Shown here one piece after another: positions 46,716-59,512 of a DNA stretch of 64,000 nt. The number at the start of each line of letters is the position of its first letter. The first letter of the stretch is position 1. Under the pieces are notes generated by a model that had not been told where the DNA came from, ran no database searches, and saw only the letters and a list, made by a program, of their open reading frames with translations. Position numbers and translations under genes: made by a program. Source of the stretch: Hyalella azteca (lineage: Eukaryota; Arthropoda; Malacostraca; Amphipoda; Hyalellidae); assembly GCF_000764305.2 (NCBI RefSeq), contig NW_025933374.1, positions 124,001-188,000 of the forward strand, given 5' to 3'.

Positions 46716-49700
46716 ATGGGAGGTAAGGCTAGCACTGCTGCAGGAGGAGCTCTGACTGCTGCTTCTCAAGATGCACAAGGACATATTTCACCTGGTGAGT
46801 TGAAATTATATCTTTATTTTATTTATTACATTTATTTATATTATGTAAATTATATTTAAACTATTCTTGGAATAGAAAACTGCTTACATTTTAGTGTTTT
46901 TTTTAATGCTGCTCATGCAGGATGCATTAGGTTTCTGTCAAACATTCAAAGTGAAAAATTTACTTATTAGTGTTTTATATTTGTTTATGTATTTGTATGG
47001 TTTTCAAGACTATATGAAATAGTGAATCATTGTTTTCTTGAATTTAATTGATAGTATTTTAATGTGCAGTAACGTGAGAAATTTTGATTTGCAATCAATA
47101 AATACCGGTACCGTACATCTGCCAGGAAGATTGAATGTTTTTGGCTATTAATCAGTAAAAATTTTCAATAGATGGTATAATTTAAATTTGTAAATTAAGA
47201 ATGTAAGTTTTAAGACTACAAACATGGATCCATGCATGGGAAATCTTTTTTTCATTGTGAAAATATTTATGAACTTGCTTCTTCAAAATTCCTCTCCTGG
47301 TTCATAAAAAAAGGTATACCTATTTATTATACAAGAATTCAAATTTCTAAATCCAGTGCAAATAAATACCGTCAATACCAATAACCTTGCCTGCACCTGC
47401 AGCACTGAAGTTGCTGGCCTTATAAACAAAACCAAATATTATTATATTTTATAAACCAAACCAAAAAACCTCTTTCTAGCAAAATCAAGATAGTTTTTTT
47501 AGTTATAATGTGGCAACTGAGCCCTACAAATTGTAGTTTATACCAGTAGTACATGGTTCTTAGTGACAAGCAGCAAGGTATACCATATGCTGTTTCTGCT
47601 GAGTGCTGACTCGTGGGATACAATTTCAAAAATATTTATTTATACTTTTTCAAAATATTTAATATTGCAGAAGTATATTGCAATTTACATGTGCATTAAA
47701 CATGTTCATTTCAATATAAAAATATATACATTTTTGTACACTTTTTTCTGTAAGTATAAAGGGAAACTACTATAAAATGAAATATAATGAAAAAATCATC
47801 TTGTTACTGGTATTAATTGAAGAGATATTGTGCCTTCTGTGTTTTAAGTTGAAGTGAAAGTGTTGAATGGGCATTTATTTATGTTTTTCAGCCATGACTT
47901 TGTTATCTTAATGCTAAAATTTAAATTAATGAGAATTACAAGAAGTGATTCTTTTCATGAAATTATTGGCAATTGGTACGTAGAGGATTTGAAACATGGC
48001 CCCAAACACTAACTAAGAGTAATAAATAATAAGTTATTCCAATTTTGAGGTTCTGTGCATTATCTTTTTAACAAAAATAATATATGTTTAAAAATTGCTT
48101 TTTAAAGACAACACTTCCAAAGAATCCAGTGTCTCCAATCTTACAGATGTACAATAAATTTCTCATTTAATTTTTGAATATTAAAAAAATTAATTTTTCA
48201 ATTTTATTAATATATAAATTTTTTCAAAATTATTTATTCTATTAATTGATTCATGCATTGCCTCTGACTTCACACAAGTGTGCAAAATTTTATGTCAATT
48301 AGACAGGTAAAAGTGTGTCAAATATCAGTTATAAGATTTGTAGCTGACAAAATTATTTTTCAATTTTTTAATATTGCAAAAAAAAATTTTTACTTTGTAA
48401 AATTATTTATTTTGACATTTGATTCATGCATTGTCTCAAACTTTAATCAAGTATGCAAAATTTCAGATCGATAGGATAAGTAGAAGTGTGTTAAATTTTG
48501 ATTACAAGATTTGTAGCATACAGACAGACAGACAAACAAGAAGTGAAGTTAAAGAGAAGTGTTGTAATTAACAATTAAAATGAAACTGTAAAATGGTGTA
48601 CCTGTATGAGGCATTTAGAAGCTAGAGTAATTTTTTAGTGGATATATACAGCAATCCCTTGATTAACGCGGTTAATAAATCCCCGAGTTTTACCGTGTTA
48701 AGCAAAACCGCGCTAATCAAACTTAAGAATATATGGGAATAATTATAATGAATCCTCAAAAATAGCAAAGTTAAAAAAAAAAGTCGCGCTAATCAAAACT
48801 GGCACCGCGTAGATTAAGGGTAGGTCGCAAATTTTTTTTCCGCGTTAATCAAAACCGCGGTATTCAAAACCGTGCTAATCAAGGGATTGCTGTATGTAAT
48901 TCTGTGTTGAGAATTAGTGTGGCTAGAATGTGAAATTCATGGACTGACAAAATGTATGGGTTATGCATTGCAAATGAATAAAAGGATCTGAAAAATGTAG
49001 GAATCATCATGATGGAAGTACAAAAAACACTGATGAATTAATAAAAAATGATTAAAGATTAATGAAAACTTATATTGTGGCAATATTCTTGTATGGGAAC
49101 TAGTATTTAAATTTCAAAATTTATTGATATGAATTGATTAGTTTTTGAATTAGTTTTTCAGTTATATTCATTGATGTACATTTGTAGGTGCCGGAGAAAG
49201 CAGCAGTGGCATTGGCATACTGAGATCAGCCAGTCATGGAACAGGCTCTAGTGAAGCTCACCACCACCGTCACTCTCACCACCCCACCAGCACCATACAT
49301 CACCAGGACAGAAGTAGAACAAGGTCTTATCTTACAAAACACATTTGACTGTTTATTTGTTATTATGATATGTTGACTTTGATCTGCTTCATGTTATTAC
49401 AAAGACTTTTCTATTAGCCGGATGCATTGATAACTTCTAAGTTTGCTTCATTCACTGAAAAATATAAAGAATTTAAAGAAAGCTAAAACAAAAAATATTG
49501 TGAGTTTAGAGTCAAGACATTACCTACATGATATGTTCATGTGTTTGTATTTAAAATTTTATGTAAATAGATTTTCTTGTTGAAATGAAAATTTTCTATA
49601 TACCTAGTATTTCTATATACCTAGTATATATATTCCTGAATTTTAGAACTATTCTCAGTATTCTAAATTAAGAGACATACCGGTATTCATAGTCTATATT

Positions 49701-52700
49701 CACTAATAGTCCCATAAAGGTAATCAGAAGCATTATTATTCTTATTTTTTGTTACAAATGTTTTTTTTTATTTATTTGTTACTCACTCAGATCTCTGTCA
49801 AGCATGGGAGGTGCTGGACAGTTCAATCTGCCCATGTGGCTGTCCAGGGCAGCGGCCGCTGCTGCTGCTGCTAACGGTCAGCCCTTGTTTATGCCATATT
49901 TTCTAAAATTATCTCAAATTGTTTTTATTACTATACAACTGAATATTTTTTTTTGTTTAATGATGCTAATTTTGCTTGGCTATTTTTGTTCACTGTTGAT
50001 TTAGTATGTTCCAATAAAATAATATCTTATAAATTATTAATAAAAAATGCATAATTCCAACCATATTTTTAGAATAGGCCATTGTCATTTAAATTGAGTT
50101 GTAGTGCAGTCATTTTATGAAAAAGTCATATGGTAATTTTATGTCATTGTTGTGAAATTTATTGTTTTATTTGGCAACTTTTCATATTAAGTATTGCTTA
50201 TAATTTGTTATCTCTTTGTCCTAAACACTTCAGGGATTGATACACTCTTGGTTACCAAATTTTGTCCTATTCCTCACTCTGTGTCCCATTCCTCTCTCTG
50301 TGTCCCATTCCTCTTTCTTTGTCCCATTCCTCTATCTGTGCACCATTCCTCTACCCACACTCAATTCATCATTCCATGCCCCATTTCGCATTTGTGCCCC
50401 ATTTCTTTATTATTCATACCTCATTCATCACACCTGAATATTCACACCCCAGTTACCCACACCCCAGTTATTCACACCCCAGTTACTCACTAGACTCCTG
50501 CGTTTGGTATATTTTTTAATCCGAGACGAGACGAGACAACAGGCTCTGTCCCGGTTCGCAATAAAAACCGGGACAATTTTCAGCCCTTCGTAGGAATTCC
50601 GGGACGATACCGAGACGAGACGAGACGTCCCGGTTAAAATAGGTACCTTAAAATTTCCCGGAATTTATAGTCATTTTAACGAGACATAACGAGACTAATC
50701 AATTATTAATGGTACATGTAAGACTAGCATATTAATGGTACATGTAAGACTTGCATTTTAATGGTACATGTAAGACTAGCATTGTAATGGTACATGTAAG
50801 ACTTGCATTTAATGGAACATGTAAGACTAGCATTTAATGGAACATGTAAGGCTAGCATTTAATTACTCCAGTCAAATAAATCCGGCTATAATGAGGTATG
50901 CTTTGAAGTTAATTATTTAATGATACCCCTGGTGTTCAATACTTATTGCTATAAAATTGTTGAATTTATAAATGTTTAAATATATAAGTAACCATTGTTG
51001 TCACGGCGCTCTCTATTAGATATGGTATTGGATGCGGCTAAGATATCGAGCTCGTTATCGCTTCAAGTGCCAGCACAACGCCGGGCTCGCGGGCAATGTT
51101 TTGTTTTGTGCCAGTGTTGCTGCGGCGTTCAAAGGGGGAGGTTGTGTGTGGCGGAGCTCTCTTTTCACTTGGATATTTCTTCTTCTCTCGCAGGCTCTGT
51201 TCGAATTTGTAGTCGCAAAGCAAAGTCTTACGAGTTGCGTATCTTGGTAATTTATCCATAATTATCCCCTTCCCTGTGAAGAGATATTAGTTGTGAATAA
51301 CGTGATGGTATTTACGCCACATGAATAATACAGCGACCGGACCTCATAGACCACATCGGCTCTTTGGCATGCAGATTTACTTATGTAATTCGAATTTTTT
51401 GGCCTTGCAAACGTTCGTAAGTGTTACTATATTGCAGTGCACCTCAATTAAAAACCTTGACTAATTTCTTCAATAAATAAAGCCTACGTTTTTCGAAATG
51501 CTCAATTAAAATAAAGATCAGAATCATGAACTCGAGTGTTATCTTAACGATCTTGATCATGGAATTTAACTGCAATATCAAAGACTACCCTCGCACGAGT
51601 TCGTCATGGCGCGGAGCTGTAAAGATAACGCGCGCGATCTCGTGTTTACCGAAGCTGCAGAATTTGATTGTGGCTTCTTTGCTCTCGCGGGAAATCGATT
51701 ATGCAGAGGCTTGGTCAAGGTACATGTTTGTGAGGCCAGCGGGACGAACAGCTGCTGTGATGCTGTCACGAATTTCGTGTCAATGAACAGTTAGACTAAA
51801 AAATCCGGTGATTTGATATCCTTTAATTTATCGGCTGGCAGGATTTGGGGGCGAGAGATAAATCGACTGTCTTGCGCTCTGCAATATGGGTCATGGTTAT
51901 CATTGTTAAAGAAATTATTAACTGAAATTATTTTATTTAACAGTGTTCCTTTTTGTCTTCTTACAATAGATTAGCATTAAATTTGAAGTTCTGTGTTGGT
52001 AAAACGATTGATTGTAATACAGAATATTTTTTACGAATTTTGTTCAATGAAGTGTAAGATATCGAATTAAAATAGCATCTTGGCTGAGTAATTTTACAAG
52101 AGAGCAAGATTTGATCTATACCCGCTCACGGATATTTAGTTACTCTTTGTTATAAATTACTATAAGATAGCAGAATAAGCTTATTTAAACACGAGTGGTT
52201 AATGACCAGAATTTATAATCTTTGTTATAATCAAATTGATAAAATGATTCCCTTATTAAGTTATTAAGTTTTTCATTATGTAATAAGTGACTTGATCGTT
52301 TGGTTTGGTAATTGCAAATCAAAATAATACATAGCCTAGAAGGCCTCGTCAGAGAGGAAAGACTTGTTCCAAGACTGAAATCGAATTGACCATAGTTTAT
52401 TCGATGTTGTGTTGACTCGTTGATGCCAGGCTCTTGGTTCGCTAATGTTAGTTTCTGTAAAAGCTTCATGCCTTCACCGACTCGACGCTCCGTCACTCCT
52501 GACGAAGCTCTGCGAGGTCGCGAAATATCTGAGGCACCAATGCCATCTCGCCCCCCGTGGTCACCCATCCTGTCTTCGCCCAATGTTCTGCGTCGAGATG
52601 AATCCTCCAATGATTCCTCTCCAGCCATCGAGGAACATCCTCCCGTCAAATCATCGAACCAACACTTCCCTTTTTTCTGCTGCTTCGCGAGCAGCCACGT

Positions 52701-55700
52701 AGGAGGGTTCAAATGGTCCTACTGTTGTCAACTGCTGTGTTGCAGCTTAGGTCCAAGTACCACTCTTCCTGTAGGCGACAACTACCACATGTCTGCTACC
52801 AATAATACGACTACCTCTCCCTCCACTACCTTGAGTTCGACTACCACCTCCTTCCACCCCAGCCACAGCTCTAACAGCCTGCCTGCAGTGGGCGACACTC
52901 CCGCCCGTAAGTCCGCCTCTGATTTGTGCAGCTGCCGACAAAAGCCTTGTCGCTGTTCACCCTTACCTGCGTCTGGTGACTTCAACGCGCGTACCAACAC
53001 GCCTGACGGCGTCAATGCTGTCAAAACCTCCGCGAGGTCTTCAATCAAACGTAAGAATAGTCGACCATCTTCACGTAAGCTCTTGGTCAAGCCCTTCGAT
53101 GATTCTTCCACGACAGTTAATGATGAAAATGGGAGGCCGAGTAATGAAGAAAATACTGGGGAGAGAATACAGCAAGGCACTGCTATTGTGAATACAAATA
53201 ACGAAGCCGAGAATGTGAGCGAAACTGGCGCAAGAATGAGAAGAAATAGTTTCCTGAACAGTCGAATGTTCAGACAAAGATTACATGGTGATGGTAACGC
53301 TTCCTCAAGTAGCATCAGAGAAAACAGTGAAGAAGACAGATTCCCTGAAGAAGAGAGCACGGTTCCCGTTGACGGTGTGACCAGGAGTCGCAGCCACAGC
53401 ATCAGCGACGGCAGCAGAAGCGTCAGGAACAAGCGCGCCAGCCTCGCCTTCTTCAGAGCGAGGCGTGCGACCAACACCCGCGCCCGCAGCAACAGCGTGG
53501 GCAGCGCCGACCCAACGGCCTTACCTGCTGGGGCTGACCCTGCCGTCGACCACGCCATGAGGTCCTATCGGTTAACCATGACGTACTTTGCCAACAGTGG
53601 AGTACCTGGTGAGACACGACCACTCTATTGCACTAGTTTTTCTATGCTGGTGGTGAGGCAGAGTGCCTAGAATCCCTAGATAATTGATATATGAAAACCC
53701 TGGCTTACTTTAGGAGACTCGACCACTTTATTGCAATAGTTTTTCTATGCTGGTGGTGAGGCAGAGTGTCCAGATAATTGATATATGAAAACAGAGACTT
53801 ACGTGAGGAGACCAAACCACTGTCTTGCACTAGTTTTTGTTAGCAGATTAGAAGGGAGAGATGATTCGTCATTGCCGACAGTGGAGTGCTTGATGAGAGT
53901 TACCCACTTAATTGCACTAATTTCTGTGAGCAGGTAGTCGGGCATTTCATATCTTGCTGGTACTATTTGGTTCGTTTTATCGAAATAGTCTCTGCTCCGA
54001 AAAAAGTATGTCATTAGAATTTTTCCTCGGAGGAATATTTTCAAGAATGTTTTTGACATATTCATATGAAGGTCGATTTAGACGGTGGGAATAACGTTAT
54101 CAAACGAAGTATTTCTGTGCATTAAAATTTGTTTGCAGTTATTACATGCACGAATAAAGTTTGCTATTCCGATACGAATTTCTTCCGCGACAATCGTCTA
54201 CCTCCAGACACTCTATTTAGCATTTCAGCTACGAACTAACGCCTCAACATGCATTCTAATGTTCGCAATATTTTTTTTTAATTACAATGAGGACATCAGA
54301 TCTCATTCAACTATCAAAAGACCAAGCATACGCTCGAAAAAAATACACGAAGATTGTACTCAGGCTGCGCTGGAGGGGAAGTGGAGTGATATAAGTGGAG
54401 TGCTGAAAGATTGGAAGTGGAGTGTTCAATAATGGGGAGTGGGGTGTTGAACGATGGGAAGTGGAGTGTTGAACGATGGGAAGTGGAGTGTTGAACGATG
54501 GGAAGTGGAGTGTTGAACGATGGGGAAGTGGGGTGTTGAACGATGGGAAGTGGAGTGTTGAACGATGGGAAGTGGAGTGTTGAACGATGGGAAGTGGAGT
54601 GTTGAACGATGGGAAGTGGAGTGTTGAAAGTGTTGAACGATGGGAAATGTTGGGTTGAACGAGTGGAAGTGGGATCATAATTAGGTTAAAGTTTTCTTAT
54701 TGGAATTTTGTTTACTTTGACAGATGTAGAGCTTGCCGTCCTCCGCTGGCCTCATCTTGGATAGAATCTTTAAAATCGACCCTAATATGTCATTCAATTA
54801 ACGGGTCGCCATAATTGTGTCACTCATTTGTATACCGACGGTAACTTCTCGTCGCGTGGCCTGCTTGTAAAATATTGACTGCTAGTGTATCTGTAGAGTG
54901 CTAATGTGCGTTCATGTTCTTAAAACAGTCATGAGCATTTTTCTGGTAGTCCAAGAATGTCCTAATGTATGTATTTGCACCATTGAAAGTGGAGTGGGGT
55001 TAATTTGGAAAACGCCTCTAATTTAACGTACGGTCCCCACTGGAAACGTTTGTAAACGTTGCTATAGACAAAGGTTTAGACCTTTGTCAGGTCAGGATTA
55101 GACAAAGGGTTATACTTTTGTCTACTGACTAACCCTTGTTACGGAGCCTTTAGATACGATTGGCAATGATGACCGTTTAATGTATCTGAACACAAAGAGT
55201 TGAGTGTAACTAACTGCCGCAAGCGGTCGCGGCAGATATATGGGGAATTTCTACTGAAGTCGCACGAACTCTACGTATTAAATCACGATACCGACTAGGC
55301 GATGCATCCCATATACGCACGACAATGCATCCCATATACGCACGACAATGCGTGTAGCGGTCGCTCCGTCGAGGCTTGGAGCACGACACTCAGTATATAT
55401 ATGTGGCCTTTCGTGTGTATGATTGTTCGAGGAGAACAAGCACGCCATTTATGTTAGTTTATTGACATATGACATGCGTGCGCTTCATTTACTGCTTGGA
55501 ACGCAGGTTTTATTTTATGAGTAGACGGTCGGCAGATAACTTCCCCGTTGTGTTTTGCGTTATGTCTGCTGGATAGTTATTGTTGGCATTTCCCTTTCCG
55601 CTGTCTTTTTCGTAATGGCTTTTGATGCATTGACAGTTCTATGTGTACTTTGACGGTTAAACGAATATTTTCTGTTGTGCATTGATGTGTAAACGAATAT

Positions 55701-56310
55701 TTTCTGTTGTGTAATAACGGTTAAACGAATATTTTCTCTTGTATTGAAGGGTAAACGAATATTTTCTGTTGTGTAATGACGGTTAAACGAATATTTTCTG
55801 TTGTGTATTGACGGTTCAACGAATATTTTCTGCAGTTTATTTACGGTTAAACGAATATTGACTGCTTTTTATTGACGTTAAACGAATATTTTCTGTTGTG
55901 TATTGACGGTTAAACGAATATTGTGTATTGTTTATAGACAGTCATCTGTTCAAAGCACGTGTCCGTATCAGTTCCAGGAAATGCTTCGCTCCGTTCCGTA
56001 GAAATTGACACGTTGGTAGTTCCGGAGAACTTTGGCCTCGCTTGCTTCGATTGCATGGAAATATATATACACTCCATGCTCTTGATTGAGCCTCTAATTA
56101 TCCCAGAGAAATGAGAGAAACTTTGTGCAATAAGCGAGGCATCTTTTGCCTTGTGTGGATCATTCTGACTCACAAAAAAAGGCGTATCAGTGCATATGCA
56201 GAAATAGGGCCAATACATGGACAATTTTTCTGTGTGATAATTTGGTTTTAAGCGCAGGGCGTGTCGCCGTACCGACGCGCATGCGCTCGAATACAAACAT
56301 GCTTTTCTCA

Positions 56311-56341
<31 letters not shown>

Positions 56342-59300
56342 TTCCTATTAGTCTGCACAATTATTATTAAAGTTGTAAAAATTTCGATAAATATTTGCAC
56401 AGTATTGAAGTGCCGCAATTAGAGTACCGTGTTTTTCGTGTTCATTTTGTGCATAAGTCAAGATTGCTCACTTAACGCAATTATGCGCTATGCGCGGCAA
56501 CAAAATTTATCTTGCTTGACATTACGATGATTTTAAAGACAATACTTGTTAAAAGCTTGCTTAGTAAACGCATGACCTTTCATGTGACAGTGACCTTGAA
56601 TTTATTAAAATCATCGCAGCATTTCCTGCATTTTCCTGCACGACGTTTCTAATGTGTTTGCCGAAGCCTTAATTGCATAAGACGGCAACGCAAGCAACAC
56701 GTCTGGCTATTGTCTGAACTCGTCTGTCGTTGTTCAGAGACGCAGAAATTTGCTGTTTGCTTCTTAGCACAAAGCGTAATAAGTGAAACCGGCAAGAACT
56801 TTTATCATTATATTATTAGGAGGAAATTCTGAAGCTACATGTCGGGGAAATGAAGAATTTTGCTTGGCCCGAGCAGAAATTATTAATATAGTTTTTCTGT
56901 TTAGTCTGGCAGAATATTGGGAACGGATTTAGTAAAAGTAGTTAAGAAGAATGCCATTGCAAACGATATCTTGGCAAATCTTAGTATTGCTAGAAGCTCG
57001 CCATGACATTTACAAAAGCTTCTGTATTTTCAATGTAGGACCAATCGTTCAAATTACTGTTGATTTTGACGCTGGTCGTTATTTTATCAACTTCATGATG
57101 ATGATGACATTTAGCGACGAGATCATTAGATCCATTTCAATGTTAACCAACTGATTAGGATACATCTAATGTTACTAATTCAGTTGTGGTGCCGTCAGGC
57201 GATGTGCAAGTGAAATTAAGGTCAGCGTTCAATGTCAACTCGCTTACTGGCCCGTGAGCTCGATAATTCGTGTAATATTCAACCGCTCAATACCAAGCTT
57301 GTTTTACTGTCACGGATTGCGGTGCATTTATGAGAGGCATTAAATAGAAATGTGTCGACGCTTACCAGTGACTGCAATGATGCCAAAAACAACCACATGC
57401 CCCACCGTACATTTGTCCACATTTCTGGAATTTATGTCTTTTATTGTGGCCCAAGTGAATGCAGTGAACGCCGTCATGCCTCGCTGCATGCCTGAGAATA
57501 TCATGCAATTTGGCTGCTGCTTTTTGGCATGGTGAACGCCGCACATGTGCTTGGTACCATGAGATTCTTGTCGTTGTTTAGAGCTCCATTTCATCCAGTC
57601 GTTCCTTCCGAAATCTGAAAGATCTTCGCCTTTGCTGGCGAAGAATATGAAACGCCTTGTCGAAACTATGTATGTATATCAATTGCTTTTCACTGTATAG
57701 CTTGTGGAAGTATTTTTTTGTTGTTTTATCTGTGCTGAAAGTAACCATGAATCTGAAATACTTCAAATTTAAGGAAGGTAACTGCTCTGTATACTTCTTG
57801 TACCAACATATATGTATGGTTCGATCGTAGCAAGAAAGGATCGTGGGCATCGTGCAAGTTCCTTTCGCATCGTCATTCTTCCTGCCCTGGTGCCTCGTTC
57901 TAACGTCAAGCCAGGAGCATGTTTCATTACCACAAACCACCCATTTCAGTGCGTGCTATCAGTCAGGTCTCTAAGAATCGATGCCCTGAACAATTTAGCG
58001 TTAGCAGCGCAAATCAATGATCGGTCGGTCGCTCACCAGTCGGATTGCGCGGGCTCGAATTATTGAACTCGTTGAAGCCCTGACGTATAAATAAATTCTT
58101 CTTGCTCTCTGCATGCGTCAGCGATGACGATAAATGCAGATTAGCTTTCGACAGTCAACGGTTTGTTGGCATGGATTGAAAACGCTCGGCTCGTAAAATG
58201 TAGTTCATTAGTTCCAGCCGGCTTGCATTACCTTGTTAATAGGTTCCGGTCTTCAGCTCGGATAATCTCATTTATACGTATCGGTCTTCATTTTGAAAAA
58301 AATCAGCATTTCTATCTTTCATTCATCGTGAATATATTAGTGTGTTTCAGACTTCACCGTATGAAGTCACACTGATATTCTTGAAGCCGAGTAGCGGGCT
58401 CATAATCGATATTGCTCAGTCTTTCTTCAGCTTGTGAAGACATTATTGATAAAGTTCAGTCTTGCGCCAGTAATTCTAACTTGTGTGCGTCATGAGTTTT
58501 GATGGCCTTCCTTTAAGTCACACGCCACGCTTATTTACAGCAAGTAGAAATAACTTAATGAATTGGCTTGAATTTCTCGACTAATGTATCATTATTTACA
58601 GGTTTTAAGTGCCCCATCTGTTCTAAATTGGTTCTCCCGGACGACTTGGAATGCCATTTGGTCATCTGCCTCACCAAGCCCCGCATTACGTACAACGGTG
58701 AGCGAAATATCCAACAATACGTAGGAAATTAAGTAAGCACTATTGCACTAAACATTAAAGGCTGGCAAGTGCATGCTGAGGATTGCAGTAAAATTTGTGG
58801 ATGTAAAAATTAAGCTGTGCGTCGTCGTATTCACGTTTAACCCTCTAACACCGTATGTCACTATCCGGGAACATAACTTTCAACTTAAATTATACGTAAT
58901 CTATTGAGTGTAGCAACATGAGGACGTTTGTACGCAACAGAGAACATTATAAAGTTGTCGTACGTGGCGGCAACCATCAGTGCAATTCATTTTGCGCTCA
59001 CTAGAACGTATCCTTTTTGGGAAGTAAGCGCTTGACAATATTGCTCCGGTTAACCCTCTACCGCCTGACTCATGTCAGGCGGTAGAGGGTTAAGTGGGTA
59101 ATTAGCTTCTAAAGTTTGGAAAGCGATTTTTTGTTTACTGAAGTATGGAAGGTATGTAGGAAACAATCATGTGTTCAATGTACGCTTGCATCTTGTTAAC
59201 ATAATCTTTATGTATTTCAGAGGACGTCCTGACCGAAGATAAAGGCGAATGCGTTATCTGTCTGGAAGACATGACACAGGGCGATACCATCTCTCGTCTA

Positions 59301-59512
59301 CCTTGTTTATGCATCTACCACAAACCCTGCATAGACCAATGGTTCCAGGTTGGTTATCTGGAACACTGCTAGTATCAGTGGCTTCAGTGGCTTGCGTTTG
59401 CCGTGTTTTACTCACTCACATTGACAACCTGCAGCCATGTTGGCTGATATATTAATTCGTTTATCCTTAATTTCAGGTAAACCGATCATGTCCTGAGCAT
59501 CCTGCCGACTGA
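46716..59512 (+). CDS. ZNRF2: ZNRF1/2-type E3 ubiquitin ligase
   Basis: Core exons, plus strand: 46716-46794, 49188-49323, 49791-49876, 58602-58697, 59221-59348, 59477-59512. Total 561 nt, 186 aa, all GT-AG with phase kept (human ZNRF1 227 aa, ZNRF2 242 aa). It starts MGGKAS, an N-myristoylation signal as in vertebrate ZNRFs, then a His-rich stretch, RSRTRSLSS and a polyalanine run. Exon 4 encodes GFKCPICSKLVLPDDLECHL, a C2HC zinc finger; exons 5-6 encode the RING (GECVICLEDM, LPCLCIYHKPC, RSCPEHPAD and stop, with the same last residues as vertebrate ZNRFs). Family members are membrane-attached ligases on endosomes and lysosomes. Whether this is ZNRF1 or ZNRF2 cannot be told; arthropods probably have one. 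A 1179-nt exon lies in phase between exons 3 and 4 and would raise the length to 579 aa. Confidence 0.93.
48243..48540. repeat. Two diverged direct copies of a dispersed repeat
   Basis: tgattcatgcattgcctctg...ataagatttgtagc (48246-48350) recurs at 48419-48520 and is followed by a CAGACAGACAGACAAACAAG tail. A short simple tail suggests a SINE or LINE 3' end. It lies in ZNRF intron 1. Confidence 0.6.
48649..48892. mobile_element. Pogo/Tigger-like MITE
   Basis: CAGCAATCCCTTGATTAACG at the left and the complement of CTAATCAAGGGATTGCTG at the right, flanked by TA on both sides (48647-48648, 48893-48894). The CAG...CCTTGATTAACGCGG end style is that of pogo/Tigger elements. At 244 bp it is non-coding. 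CGCGCTAATCAAA sub-repeats fill the interior. It lies in ZNRF intron 1. Confidence 0.8.
50265..50495. repeat. CCCATTCCTCT and CACACCCCAGTTA tandem repeats
   Basis: Pyrimidine-rich 16-17-bp units (TGTCCCATTCCTCTCT) at 50268-50345 and a second set, CACACCCCAGTTAYYCA, at 50436-50488. Confidence 0.75.
50520..50640. repeat. GAGACGAGACGAGAC repeat pair
   Basis: CCGAGACGAGACGAGAC occurs at 50521 and 50610, each next to CCCGGTT and CCGGGAC segments. Possible transposon end; family not recognised. Confidence 0.45.
50700..50865. repeat. 25-bp minisatellite
   Basis: Seven units of TTAATGGTACATGTAAGACT plus AGCAT. Confidence 0.9.
50995..51800. other. Relatively GC-rich intronic stretch
   Basis: Two GC-richer islands (51000-51240, 51590-51790) stand out from the AT-rich intron. 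They may be a second promoter for the transcript using the large exon at 52430; this is inference only, and no TATA box or exon is recognised. Confidence 0.2.
52430..53608 (+). CDS. Large phase-symmetric exon, probably of ZNRF
   Basis: 1179 nt (393 codons) open between TTGATGCCAG (acceptor) and G|GTGAGA (donor). It enters in phase 1 and leaves in phase 1, exactly fitting between ZNRF exons 3 and 4 and keeping the frame whether used or skipped. The protein is disordered and S/T/R-rich, with a Cys-rich hydrophobic patch (FPFFCCF...CCQLLCCS, palmitoylation-like), a second Cys cluster (CSCRQKPCRC), many RxxS sites (RRNSF, RSRSHS, RARSNS) and an end MTYFANSGVP that would join directly to GFKCPICSK. 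An in-frame ATG at 52423 or 52468 could alternatively start a separate isoform. It has no domain I recognise and no similarity I can name to vertebrate ZNRFs. The long antisense frame (53558-52782) is its shadow. Confidence 0.6.
54380..54665. repeat. 22-bp minisatellite
   Basis: About 13 units of GTGTTGAACGATGGGAAGTG plus GA, in the ZNRF intron. The minus frame through it (54678-54307) is a repeat artefact. Confidence 0.95.
55645..55925. repeat. Minisatellite of about 31 bp
   Basis: Nine units of TTAAACGAATATTTTCTGTT followed by GTGTATTGACGG, moderately degenerate. Confidence 0.9.
56312..56342. repeat. (ATT)n microsatellite
   Basis: Ten perfect trinucleotide units. Confidence 0.95.
58841..59089. 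mobile_element. piggyBac-like MITE
   Basis: TTAA (58837-58840 and 59090-59093) flanks ends CCCTCTAACACC and, inverted, CCCTCTACCGCC. TTAA duplication with CCC ends is the piggyBac hallmark. The right end carries a second inverted TTAACCCTCTACCGCCTGAC, forming a perfect 44-bp hairpin with a TCAT loop (59050-59093). It lies between ZNRF exons 4 and 5. Confidence 0.75.

Noticed and set aside
52782..53558. 258-codon minus-strand open frame
   Set aside because: Antisense shadow of the large plus-strand exon; Leu-rich composition reflects complement of Ser/Arg codons.
54307..54678. 123-codon minus frame rich in STLHFPSFN
   Set aside because: Product of the 22-bp minisatellite.
57340..57940. Minus frames with many Cys and His residues
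   Set aside because: Considered as a zinc-finger or transposase exon, but spacing fits no family and frames shift every 150-200 bp.
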